Source of the DNA: Phialophora verrucosa
Taxonomy: Eukaryota > Ascomycota > Eurotiomycetes > Chaetothyriales > Herpotrichiellaceae
Length of the DNA: 64,000 nucleotides
Assembly: GCA_002099365.1 (NCBI GenBank)
Contig: MSED01000014.1
Span: forward strand, 372,001 to 436,000
Direction: 5' to 3'
Shown here: positions 12,808 through 23,824 of the stretch, one piece after another
Layout of the letters: each line of letters opens with the position of its first letter
Position numbering within the stretch: the first letter of the stretch is position 1
Made by a program: the position numbers and the translations under genes
Notes under the pieces: generated by a model
The model's input: only the letters and a program-made list of their open reading frames with translations
Database searches by the model: none
What the model was told of the DNA's origin: nothing

Positions 12808-15800
12808 TTGGAAATGTATTCACGACCACCATCTGACCTGCCACGGAAGGTCTCTCACGAATACGGACCGGAAGTATGTTGCCTTCATTTTTTTCTTTCT
12901 CTCCGCTCACCACTGCACAATTGTTCTGTCGCATGTGTCTGTAAAGACGTCATGAGAGGACAAAATACCTCCTTAGCCATGCAAAATTCACCCACTGTCA
13001 ATCGCTCTCTTGGGGCAGCCGACGACGATGCGACTGGCAGCTTGGCTTGATGTCCATCACGTCAAACCATTTATTCACACGACCAAAATCGGACTGGCGC
13101 CCTGCCCTGTACACCGAGCTATGAAGACATGCCCCAGACATCGACATGGGGAGACATCAATGCAACGACCAAGACCTGGCCTGCAGGTCACCTCACTTCG
13201 ACTTCAGGCTTGGGTCAACCCAGCTGACCCTGCAGCCCTCGCAACACCGCCTCCACACGTCTCGACTGGCCGTCCTTATCTTGGCGCCCATTCATACCTG
13301 CGACCCGGGCTCCGCTTCTCAGCTTCCCAGGACAAGGCCTCGCCCAATCGCTGTCGCGTCCAAATACAACCTCGCTCCCCTTCGGGGCTATTCAGCTGCA
13401 CCCGCCTCCGTTGGCGCAATTTCCATCCCTCCCTAGCACGCTATTGGCATTCTTACACGAATTGCTCATTGCATCAGTCTATTGCCCGTTCCGGACATTC
13501 CCGTCTAATCAACCTCGTCCCTCACAATTCAATCTCGTTATCGGTGCTTCCAAGACTCCGAAAGAAAAATGCACTGCCCGTCATAACTGCGACATGCGAG
13601 CATTACGGGACCGCCACCTACCCGAGGGCGTTCCGTCACCATTCTTATCTTTCGCACCCCCTGATTCGTCAACCTCGATTAATGCATTTCGTCTTTGTTT
13701 CATACTGCTCTTGGAACTAATCATATGTTTTAGCGTCCGCGCTCGTCATGGGAGTCTCCATACCAGCAACCACCGCCTAGAAGTTATCATCAACCACAGC
13801 GTTATCATCCGCCAGCCATGCCCGATCCCATGGACCCCGAGTCTTCGGACAGCGATGTCTCTGTAGGCGGTGGAGATGAATACAGGGTCGCCAGTCCACT
13901 GACAGCTCCGATTCCCTTGCCCCCTCCTGCGTCAAAGCACGCTCTGGAATCACCAGACGCGGTCCAGGGGCGGCTCGACGAATTACAGCGTGTTGAAGAC
14001 CACAACGTCAAGAAGTATGACCTCCTCAAAGCCAAGCGCACTCGGAAGGATGAGAAGATTCGCCGCCGCCGTGAAGTTCAGGACCAGAAATGGAATGCCA
14101 TTCTGGAAGCGCGTCAACGCAGAGACGCAAGAATAGAAGCCCGCCGCAGGAGAGAAGATGCTGCATTTTCCCAATTCGATCATGAGCTGGAAGAGGAAGA
14201 GAGCGTAGGTTCTTCGCCGCTCGTCCTCGCTTATGTGCGCTGATTGTCTTTAGAATCTTCGACGTCGTCTCAAGCGGCTCAAGCGAGGGTTGCCGCCCGA
14301 GGAGTCACCGAAGCCAGGCGGCCGGAGCATTTCTTCGTCCTCAATGTCTCCGCCAGGACCAGCGCTCTCAACACTACCACCTCCGCCGAAACGTCATCAG
14401 GTCGGTCCCCCTGGTCAGCCAGATGCCATCAATCCATCTCAGTCCAGGCCTTCGCCGCAGCCCAACTTTACGATGCCGACCAAGGGCACTTTGCCGGCTC
14501 CTCCTCCTGCTCCGCCTTATTCCTTTGCCCGAGACTACAGTTCTTCGTATTCACGACCATATCACCACTCATCCTACTCCACGACCCCAACTAACGCCTC
14601 ACCAACAATATCCAACAATGGCCCAGGAGCACCCGGCCACAATTCACAACCATCCTCTGAGCGGATCCAGTTCAACCATCTAGGCAGGTCAGCATCTCCT
14701 CTGTCGAGACCACTTCCCAGTACTGTCCCCAGTAACCAGTCACCGGTCACCCCAGCTGTAACCACGAACCCTCCGAGACAAATCTACGATACCCGTCCAC
14801 CACCCACCACGACCTCATCTGGATTTGCTTCCATCAACGCCCCGCCGCCGCCGCCACCACCCGCGTCGGGATTCGCCACCATCAATGCTAGGACGACCGG
14901 TACGCCGCCGGCCTCGCAGGCGCCTGTGTCTAAGCCCCTGAACGACGTCGAAAGTAACAGAACGCCCAGTCACGTGAACAATGGGATAGAGAACAATCGC
15001 TTCCACCCGTACCAAAGTTCGCAGGGTGGTTCTGTCGGTACTCCTGCCGCGGGGACCAGCACGAAACGAACCCCTTCGACAACCCATCCGTACCAGATGT
15101 CGGAGGCCTTTGCAAATCGACATCATCACTGCGAAAGGGTGGACGGTCTGAATCGTGGCATCTGGACGTCCTACGGCGTGGGAGGGACCGCCGATAACCC
15201 CGCGGGCCCAGCGGTTGAAATGTACTTGCGTTGCAATCACGACGGATGTTCTCGCATTGACTGGCGCACCGTGCATGGTCTCCAATGTCACATTGTGAAG
15301 AACCACGAGCAGCCGAAGGGGACGATTGGTAGCCTTGAGAAGGCCCTCGAGAAATATGGCGTCCCCGTGAGAGAGGTGGAAGACTTCGAACGCGAGCACG
15401 GAAAAGGCACCGCCGGGACCATGGCGGATCCTAAGAACTTGAAAATGAAGCTCAAGACCAAGATTCAAGACTTCAGCAGACGGGGTACACCTGGTCCATA
15501 TGGCGTTGATCCTGATGCGAGACCGGCTGGATACAGACCGAGCCCAAGTGCGACGGACGACAGTCCTACGATGTCCGATGCGGCCAAAAAGAGCCCGGAG
15601 ACCGCCGCTACCAATGGCCACTACGCCGGCGCCTCGACTGATAGTGCTGGACGGCCATCGGCTCCTCAAGCTGCGTCCACGTCTCCAGCAAACGCCTTTA
15701 CTGCTGTCCGATCAAGCTGGGTGGGCGTTACTACTCCCCAAACAATGCCGGTCAAGTTTGAGCCAGGACCGAAGAGGCTGCAGGGTGATTTCGGCACGTC

Positions 15801-16623
15801 CGCCGCCGCAACCAACGAAGGGGCACAGTCTCAACACACAGGTAGCTTGAATGGGGACCCTGTCTCCATCCCGCCACCAGCTGTCACAACTGCCCCTCCT
15901 CCACCGAAACAGCCTGAGACAGCAACTGTTGGTAGCACGCCGTTTGCGTCCATCAATCAACACCCAGCCGTGCCCGTATCAGCGCCGGATTCAGTTGCCT
16001 CTGTAGTTCAGCCGCAAACCAATCATACCCACGACGAGGATAAAAAGCCGAACGGTAACCCTCCCTCCGTTCAAGAGGCTGTTGAGCCCAGGGCGAAGGA
16101 TGGGGACGTGGAGATGACCGGAATGAGCGAGCATAGCGAAGCGAAAGGAGACAACAACGGTGTGGAAACGGGGGAGAAGAATGGTGTGGAGACAGGAGAA
16201 AAAGACCGTGTGGAGACAGCACAGAACGGTGTCAATGGCGAGGCCAGATCTGAAGTTAAGCCCGAATCAGAGAAGGTCGTGCAACCCGAGGATGCAGCAG
16301 AGCCCCGATCCGAAACGATGGAGGTTGACCGTAATACCGGCAAAGACACCAGCGGGCCGACCACAAGGCGATCCACTATGCAGTCTCCGTCAATCACGAC
16401 AAGGTCCCTTGCTGCAACCACTCCGGGCAGCGCAAGACGACCCAGTCGCCGCTCCAGTGCGGCACGGAAATCCGTGGATGTGGATGGAGAATCTGCCAAG
16501 GCCGCACCTACCAGTGAGGATGGTGACAAGGACGGTAAAGATGGCAAGGATGAGAAGACCGAAAAACCCGAAACGCGACGATCACTGGCTGGACGTGTGC
16601 TCCGGCGGGGGACGAAATACTAG
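12808..16623 (+). CDS. C2H2 zinc-finger protein with basic coiled coil, likely nuclear
   Basis: Probable chromatin or transcription factor of about 968 aa. The secure part is 13734-14204 joined to 14254-16623 (intron 14205-14253, joining EEEES to NLRRRLKRLKRG). The exon starting at 13734 is open upstream of the first internal ATG (13818) with Pro/Tyr/Gln-rich coding-like sequence, so an earlier exon is needed. The best candidate is 12808-12873, encoding MEMYSRPPSDLPRKVSHEYGPE up to a GTATGT donor at 12874, which implies an 860-nt intron. Domains: Arg/Lys/Glu coiled coil, a long Pro/Ser-rich stretch, then a single finger (CNHDGC, followed by HIVKNH; CX4C-X13-HX4H). The C-terminal third is low-complexity, with repeated NGVETGEK-like units and a basic RRSLAGRVLRRG end. 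The exact family is not recognised. Confidence 0.75.
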
Positions 16624-17678
16624 GAGGACGAACTGTACGAGCGCCATCCGTGGGTCGACCGATTGCGTTCGTCCGGGTCGAAAATGCAAGAGCAGATGAA
16701 GTGAGGCTATTCACGGACACCAAGGGCGTAGCCTATGCGTATAGTTTGGAAATTGAGGCATAAAGCGACAATTTGAGCATCGGAGGCAACGACGGGCGTG
16801 TTGCTGCATACGATGTGGTGTTTGCGGACTCCGATTCAGAAACGTTCGGGGGGTTCGGGGGGCTGTGACAGCAGCATATGTCCCACATGCTCCGATACAT
16901 GGAATTTTGGGGGGTGGGCGCTTTATGCAAAGCCTAGGTCTGGAGCGGCGCGAAGGAGCATCAAGTAATCATTGACCAAGGGCCGAGCCGCTCTGAGTTG
17001 TGTGTGTTTGCTGCTCTCGGTGCCACAAGGGCGGTCTTGGACAATTGATGAGGGTAGGAGAACAAGAGTCTGGCGTTCGACCCTGAGTTGACGTTACAGT
17101 GGCCATGCATTTTTGGGTGTTTGGGTGTCGACTTGGTATGCGCAGAGGGAATTCCAACAGCCGATATTCTTTTGCGACTTCTGACAGTGTGTACTGGATG
17201 TATTCGTGACAGGGTAGTACTAGTAATGAGCATGACACAGCGCTTAATGGGTATCAATGATTGTCACTATGATCTCGATCCACGACGAATAGCCTTGAGT
17301 CGAGAGGAGAGCGCGTTCAAGGACATTCATAGATGAGAGCGAGTGTGTGTGAGTGTGAGTGTGTGTGTGTGTGTGTGTGTGCCCATGCTGTCCTCCAGAA
17401 CGAGTTCCCTCCGTGTCCAGGCGATACTAGAATGAATGCCATGTATAATGACTATTGCAGGAGGCGAATCGTGCGATTATAGCCAAACCGCACGTGCCGA
17501 TCCCGCGTAGGGCAGGGGCCGTGTTGAAGCAAGCCACCCACCGACCTTCCTCCCTCCCCTCCCCCCTCCCTCCCTCTCTCACTAGAGCGTACCAAGACCG
17601 ATCCCCTCGAGTCGAAGCGCCTCTAACTGACCACTGTGGCTCATTCGCATCTGGTCCTCTCCGGCGGCAAGTGTGCAA
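16624..17678. other. Convergent intergenic region with microsatellites
   Basis: Between two convergent genes. Contains a GT/GA microsatellite at 17342-17381 and a CT/C-rich tract around 17545-17580. No gene is supported. Confidence 0.6.
17342..17381. repeat. GT microsatellite
   Basis: About 40 nt of GT dinucleotides with a few GA interruptions at the 5' side, ending in about ten uninterrupted GT units. Confidence 0.9.
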
Positions 17679-20186
17679 TCAGCCGCGTTTGCCTAGAGGC
17701 TCGACACCGTCACCATGCAAGCTGGGTAGCTTTGTTTGTGTCGGAGACGGACCAGTCGGCAGAACGGGCCTGTCTTGAAGAGTCAAATGTCCCAGTTGGC
17801 TGTGCACCAGATTGTCACTTTCGCCGTTCTCGTCACTTCCATGAGGTGCCAAAATTTCTGAAATCTGCCCGCCTCCATATCCACCCAAGAGTATGTCCCG
17901 GATACCTCGGGTGTTGGGGCAGAGCCATTTACCACGTTTGGAAGGAAGACCGGACCCCGATGCAGCATCTCCGTCGACCGATGCCTCGCCCTGTTTGCGT
18001 TTGCGGAGGGTCGAGCTCAGTGGCAGTAATGAATCCCGCCAGACCTGTAACGTGGCATTCGGAGGTGCTTGAGCGTCGCGAAATTCAGCCCCCCATGTCT
18101 CAGGGGGGACGAAATCCACCGGAATGGCGTCCGGATCGTTGGGAGAGTCGGTGTTTCGCTCGAGGTGGACTCCTGCCTGGGCGATGATCGAAAGTTCGGT
18201 GACGCCGACGCGTGGCGGATCGGGGTGACCGCGAAGGTGAAGACCCCCGATTGTTGCTGTCCCCGGGTGACCCGTCGAGCTGTTTGTAAAAATACCGTCC
18301 TCATGTGCCTCGAACTCGACCTTCGATAGCTTGTATCTCGAGTTGTGTTCGTTGATCAGATACTCGGGTACCCGCAGTCCACATCTCGCGGTGCTGCCGA
18401 GGACCGCCGCCGCGAGTTCGGCGGGAGTATGTCTGAACATGTCAAACGTCGAATATCGATTCCACTGAGTCTGCAGCAAAGGGAAGGGGTCGAAGAAAAA
18501 AAGAGACGGCTTGCTGCACAACGGGACGTGTCTCTGCACGGCGATGATGAGGTGGTTGGGCAGGCCCATTTTCGCCACGCGGGCAAAGGCAACAAGCTCG
18601 GGCAAGCTCGATGTTCTCAACCTTCTGTTGTACGACCCGGAGAGGTGGCATTCATATGCCCGTAGATGGTTCACCACGAACTGAAACGATTCAGAGAGAT
18701 TCTTTTCCAACTGGCGGATAGGGCTTTGCGCATCCTCGTCTCTGAGGTCCCATTTTGGGCAACCGATGGTCTCCAAACCCCGGATCAGGATCTCGGCAGC
18801 ACCAAGGAATACGGCAGGACGGATCTGGGTGGTGGGGAGGCCGTCGTCCAGAGATGAATGGATTTCGACAAAAATGTCGCCGTTGAGGACCGGAAAGATG
18901 CACGAGATCTCGAAAAAGAGCATGTTGATTCGATAGGCCAGAAGGTAAATAAGCTCCGCCATCGCGAAGCGGGCATCCGCAAGGACATTTCGGGTGGTTT
19001 CGGCTGTCCAGATCATGTCGACGTTCCGCAGTAAGCTGTAATAACCCAGAGTGATCTGAATCTTGGAAAACAGATCTTGCTCTGCCTTGGAAAGCCGCTT
19101 TTTCTGCTCCTCAGCTTTGGCCAATATTTCGCTCCGTTGGTTCGTCTCGCAAGGAATCTCCACGCTCGAGTGCCCTTCGGAGAGCATGTCATCTTTTTTG
19201 CCCTTTTTCTCCTTTTCCTGCTTTTTGCCCTTTTCCTGCTTTTTGCCTTTTTGCTGCTTTTTGCCCTTTTGCTGCTTTTTGCCCTTTTGCTGCTTTTTGT
19301 CCTTTTTGTCCTTTTGGCCCGACAGGCAAGAAGATCTCCACATGACCTCGAGGACGAATCGGTCGAAGTTGTCGATGTGGATGCACGGCGCCCGGGTCCC
19401 GTCACCCTCCGGCAATTGGGAAGCGTGATGGAGGTCGCAAGCAATGGAATGTGTCTCCTGGATATCTCTTCTGACGGCCAGGTCTTCAAAGCCCAGATCC
19501 AGAATGATTTTGCAGCATTCGCCAGAAGCAAATTCCGGGGAATAACCTTCATATGGGTGATCGTCGACCTGCAGCCCGCACACACCTTGACCCAGGTCCC
19601 GGCAAATATAGAACCAGAGTGTTCGGTCCAGGAAGCAGCGTTCTGCTATGCGGGCTGGTGGCATTTGCAGGCCTGTCAGCCGTATGCACTTTTGACACAA
19701 AGGAAATCCACTGCAAGGACGTTTGGTAGTACAGCTGAAACAGGCAAGATTTCGGTTTGACAGCGAGGGACCCGCGGCCACTTGGGCGGCCGATGGATCC
19801 GCAAAGTTAAATGCCGAAGAAGAGCCTGGCCAAATGGATGTTGTATCGATGTTCCACGGCATCCGCGGATCTCGAAGCTTCTGATACTCCCATTCATCAG
19901 AGCCAGTGCCAGAGGTGTCGTCGTATACGCGATCGGTGAGAGATGATGGCTCACCAGCATCTAGCACGATGCCGTGGGAGAACCGGGTACTGTCGAAGCG
20001 CGGCAGATTGCTGTGGACGGGCTGGGTGACTCCTGCATCGAATGAAGGCTCATCGAAGCACAGATCGAGTGGAACCTCTGCAAGCGTCAGGTCACCAACG
20101 AAATCCCAAGTCACGGCCCCTTCAAGTGTTACGAGGGCGTCATCGTCGGGAGGATAGTGCTCGTTGGCACTGATAAGCGTGGCCAT
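17679..20186 (-). CDS. Cysteine-cluster protein, transcription-regulator-like, with Lys-rich repeat
   Basis: Single uninterrupted frame of 835 aa. Residues ~150-175 contain a cysteine cluster (CX2CX5CX5CX2C, within ACFSCTTKRPCSG and CQKCIRL) resembling a divergent Zn(II)2Cys6 knuckle but not matching the classical spacing. Further Cys/His residues lie downstream. An acidic N-terminus precedes it. Around residues 290-335 is a strongly basic period-6 repeat built from QKGKKQ units, encoded by an 18-nt minisatellite. The C-terminal half is helical and reminiscent of the ligand-responsive middle region of fungal regulators. A basic SKRGK segment could serve nuclear import. I do not recognise the family, and function as a transcription factor is inference from layout only. 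Confidence 0.65.
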   Translation of the reverse strand: MATLISANEHYPPDDDALVTLEGAVTWDFVGDLTLAEVPLDLCFDEPSFDAGVTQPVHSNLPRFDSTRFSHGIVLDAGEPSSLTDRVYDDTSGTGSDEWEYQKLRDPRMPWNIDTTSIWPGSSSAFNFADPSAAQVAAGPSLSNRNLACFSCTTKRPCSGFPLCQKCIRLTGLQMPPARIAERCFLDRTLWFYICRDLGQGVCGLQVDDHPYEGYSPEFASGECCKIILDLGFEDLAVRRDIQETHSIACDLHHASQLPEGDGTRAPCIHIDNFDRFVLEVMWRSSCLSGQKDKKDKKQQKGKKQQKGKKQQKGKKQEKGKKQEKEKKGKKDDMLSEGHSSVEIPCETNQRSEILAKAEEQKKRLSKAEQDLFSKIQITLGYYSLLRNVDMIWTAETTRNVLADARFAMAELIYLLAYRINMLFFEISCIFPVLNGDIFVEIHSSLDDGLPTTQIRPAVFLGAAEILIRGLETIGCPKWDLRDEDAQSPIRQLEKNLSESFQFVVNHLRAYECHLSGSYNRRLRTSSLPELVAFARVAKMGLPNHLIIAVQRHVPLCSKPSLFFFDPFPLLQTQWNRYSTFDMFRHTPAELAAAVLGSTARCGLRVPEYLINEHNSRYKLSKVEFEAHEDGIFTNSSTGHPGTATIGGLHLRGHPDPPRVGVTELSIIAQAGVHLERNTDSPNDPDAIPVDFVPPETWGAEFRDAQAPPNATLQVWRDSLLPLSSTLRKRKQGEASVDGDAASGSGLPSKRGKWLCPNTRGIRDILLGGYGGGQISEILAPHGSDENGESDNLVHSQLGHLTLQDRPVLPTGPSPTQTKLPSLHGDGVEPLGKRG
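19219..19308. repeat. 18-bp coding minisatellite (Lys/Gln-rich)
   Basis: Tandem units of 18 nt beginning TGCTTTTTGCCC on the plus strand at 19219, 19237, 19255, 19273 and 19291, with degenerate flanking units. In the minus-strand frame they encode QKGKKQ-type hexapeptides. Units 19255 and 19273 are identical, suggesting recent slippage or unequal exchange. All units preserve the frame. Confidence 0.9.
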
Positions 20187-22693
20187 GGTGGGCTTGAGAG
20201 TGCGGTACAGAGTTTACTGTTGTCCCAGGGGCGAGGGATCAGCTGTTCTTGCTTTGTTGGAAAGAGCTGAGGAGAAGTGATGGGACTGCAGGATTTCCTG
20301 GGCCCTTTTGTACTTCTTGATCCTCCACCATGTCTCTCGCCATTGGAAGATCCGCCTGCGTACTTTGTGCTGCGCAATGCGATTTCGAAGCGACGAGACT
20401 GTAACTTGCTTCGGGCAATATCCATATAGGAGCAAAGTGTAAGGCTGGACGATCTTGAGCAGAAGCGACGCCAGTACCGATTCGGTCGCTATTTGGTCTC
20501 TACTGCATTAGCGCATGCAAGCCAAATGTTGGGGCCGCATGCGCGACAATGCTGGCCCAGCACAGGACCAAGGACAGTGTGGGGAATATCGGTTGTTGGC
20601 GACGTGTCGAGGTCGGAAATCCGGTAAGGAGCAGGTCCTGTCACCTGCGATACTCAGTCCGGAGGCTTGTGCATAGAAATAGGAGCTAAAAGGGGGAAAG
20701 CTTACTTTGAAGTGGCATTGATCCTTGCGTGCGATGCTTCTGACAGAAATAACGGGACGAGAGGCGGCGGGCCGTTGACGATACCGGTCGCTTGCGCCTA
20801 GGCTGACATCCAGTGCCGCTGGGGCGTCGAGTTTCCGGTTCTGATTTTCAAAGACTGCGGAGGTTTGGGTCTAAAAGAGTGTTCGTTGCAGTTGTTTCTG
20901 GGCCCTTTGTAGATTGGTCTCCATTCCTGCTATTCGATGTGCGGCTTCATGTCTTCTCAGTGGATCAGCTCGCCACTAGAAGACTGCTCAGCAGCAAACG
21001 CCTGTCTCAATCGATCTTTGAATCTTGCCTCCTCATCAACCTTTGCCTGGATAACAGTCGCTGCTCCGACACCCCAGTACGGAGCGATAATTTGGCCTAA
21101 CAGCCGCAAGCTGCAGTGGTCCGGACAGAGTAATGGCTGCAGGTGCTCGGTGAAGAGTCGATAGAGCCCTTTCGGGCTGTTCGCTGCATGGAAGTACCAG
21201 AAGCTTCCGAGCTCCCAACACTTTCTCATGATGGGCGTTTGATACATCCGACAAGACCGGCCCACGCGTCTGCCTCTCTTTTTGCTCTAAGCTGTCTAGG
21301 TCCGCGCTCGTGATCTGGCCCAACGTGAGCAGCGCTTCGCCGGCTCGATTGCGTCCACATCACACCGCAGTAAAGAGGGTATTAGAATTCAAGTGGTAGT
21401 GAACGCGGCTACTCCAAATCGATCAGAGAAGTGATGTGCCACTCGTTGCCCACGTAGATATTACTCGGGTACAAGTCTGTCAGAGTGAAAACACAGGGGC
21501 CCGTGCCGACATATTGATTACTGTAATGGACCGACGCTGCCGGCACGCTTCATCGTCAACGCCGCCATTTGCTGTTCGCCATCGTCCTGATCATGTATTG
21601 AATCTGGCTGATAGGAGATGAGTTGATCAGGACACGCCTAGAGATCAAGGACATAGGGCTCGACTGCTGCGTAAGTATTTTCCGATCGATCGCGGGGGTG
21701 ACGCCCTCATTCCCCAAGGACTGCAGGAGTAGAGTCAGAGGGCGATTGGTCAGGGTGATCTGTGCTTGGTCGTCGAAGAGTCAAGAGCCAATCCGGGGGA
21801 GGAGACGTTTGTTTAGCGAAAGTGTGATCCGAGCTAGATCATGGAAAAGGTTCGAACGACGAGTGATGTCGAGGCAGACGGAATGCCAACAAGTCGAAAG
21901 CATATCTCCTTGGCCAACCCGGGCGATGAAGATGTACCTGCCCTGAAGATATCATTGACCAATACATTGACCCGGGTGAGGTATTTGCAGCAACGAAGAC
22001 AAGGTCAGCTTCATAGTTCGTTCGGCACGCCGGGTTCGATAGACGTTAATGGAGAGCAAAGACACTGAGGATCTAATGTCATAGCGCGAGATGATGGGTG
22101 AAGGGAGATGTAGACATGGTGAGGTGCTGAAGGCGTTTTCGACGAGATCTAAGACGAGACTAAGAGGTGTGGAATGAAAGGGCAAGAGACACTCTCAACG
22201 CCACTGCATGACGTTCCAAATATGGAGCCGCGAGGGCCACCAGAGGCAGGTGAGCCACAAAGGTCTGGATCAGACAGTAGATGCGGACCTTCACAGCTCG
22301 CCCTTCATGCTCGCCCGTCCTGCTCTGTCCGAGACCCATGGCTCTCGCGCTCACTGACAAATCGGGTGCGCGAGGTCTGGCAGCCTTCGCCTCCCTCACC
22401 TTGCTTTCCGGACTGTGGTTGTTTCTCGTCGAGACGAGGCCAAAGATGGGAGATCACGCTTTCCAACGTGATGAGAAAGTCTTCCACGAGAATCCCGACC
22501 AAGTGATGCCTCCTTGCCTTCCATCGAAGTGTGTAGCCGCGACATCTCATCAAGCCTTTTGCTTGACCTCTGCCATTTGTGTGAGTTGTTCTTTCACACC
22601 CTTGTCTTGAATTCTTCACATATCCCGCTGCGCTGCACACTATATCACTGTTTTTTCTCCATCGAGAAATCTCTTCGTGCCCCGGCCCATCCG
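20187..22693. other. 2.5-kb gene-poor region
   Basis: Upstream of the cysteine-cluster gene and downstream of EMC6. Apart from a short minus-strand frame at 20957-21265 listed separately, I see no supported gene, RNA or transposon signature. Confidence 0.5.
20957..21265 (-). pseudogene. Possible gene fragment, unknown family
   Basis: A 102-aa frame with protein-like composition: a hydrophobic/helical start, then LRLLGQIIAPYWGVGAATVI followed by a charged helix (AKVDEEARFKDRLRQAFAAEQ). It ends at a stop soon after, and no convincing upstream exon is found. It may be the last exon or relic of a larger gene. The family is not recognised. Confidence 0.25.
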
Positions 22694-23166
22694 TCATCTA
22701 ATAACACCCCCAACTCCAGCCCATCCCAGGACGAACCCACTCAATGCCTCGGTGGACAATCCGCCGCCGAACCAAATCTCCCTCCACGCGCCCGTCCCTT
22801 GATTCCTCCCCGGTTTCCCATCTTCATTTAACCCTCTGCTGCCCGCAGTGCCGGCAAAGTATTTCTGCGGTGTGCCCTTGGCGAGGAGGAAGTAGAACAA
22901 TAAGGAAATCAGTGTGTTGGAGAGGAGGTAGAAGGCGAAGCCGTAGAGCGATTCAAGACCGAGAATACCAGCGGCGATGCCCAGGAGGAGGCCGGAAATA
23001 GAGCGGATATTGGAGAGAGTCTAGCATGTCACACATATCAATAGAGATTCCCGGGGGTTGGAACTGGATGTAGACTGGATGCACATACGCGGGTGTTGTG
23101 CTGGATGGATTCGGGGACGAGTGGATCCAGGAGCAGAGAGAGTTCTTGCGGCGAGGCAGGCATCAT
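22694..23166 (-). CDS. EMC6: ER membrane protein complex subunit 6
   Basis: Small subunit of the EMC insertase, which inserts tail-anchored and multipass proteins into the ER membrane. Two exons: 23166-23089 (starting MMPASPQELSLLLDP, ending at a GTATGT donor) and 23020-22694; intron 23021-23088 is 68 nt and phase 0. The predicted protein has 134 aa. Core features are the helix after the N-terminal cytosolic segment (SISGLLLGIAAGILGLESLYGFAFY), a second helix (LLSNTLISLLFYFLLAKG), a Gly-rich loop, and the C-terminal helix (ALSGFVLGWAGVGGVIR) near the end, matching the EMC6 order. The loop of about 45 residues between helices 2 and 3 is longer than in yeast, as in other filamentous fungi. Confidence 0.9.
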
Positions 23167-23824
23167 GGGCGTCGGGGCGGTAGTTGTGATCTCAAGTCGA
23201 ATGCGAGGTCACTGCTGGTCTCCCGCAAGTTGTGTTATTTTGGATCTTCAGGTTGCTTTCCGGTGCTTGGCTCAAGCGGGTCGCCAGCAGTCTAGTGAGA
23301 ATTGGCAAGGCTCCGCGGCGAGGCTGAGCAGCCTTACCATCAAAACTATGTGCGGCACCCACGTGTAGTTCTTGCTGAAGGAGAAAATTTCCATAATCAA
23401 GTCTAATTGTCCTTCTGTTCAACTAACATGTTCACATAAAAGACTCGTATGTGGTAATCGCTTATCTCATCACGCTATATCAAAACGTGAACTCGTCATG
23501 CCCGGACCGGACAGTCATCCTGCAAGGAGAATGTGAGACAAGAGTCCCTGTTGTGCCGGCCGTGATGGAAACATTAGTAGAGTTCGAACCACGTATACGC
23601 CTTCAGAAGTGGCCACACGGGTGTGTTCCCTGCCGAAATGCCAGATTGAAGCAGGACATCGGTGCACGACGGCGCCATCAAGACCGATAAGTCACTCCTT
23701 TCTTCCCTTCCTGCTCGTGAACCCAGCGTTTGAGGGGAGATGTGTCCTCCGGGAGCTTATGTTCCGCATGCGAATTTTCAGTCATCTTGCTCGAGGACGC
23801 CGGCGTGGAGGATGATTCGCTTCC
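23167..23824. other. Intergenic region EMC6-VTS1
   Basis: 658 nt holding the EMC6 promoter and the VTS1 3' region, both on the minus strand. No additional gene or repeat recognised. Confidence 0.6.
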
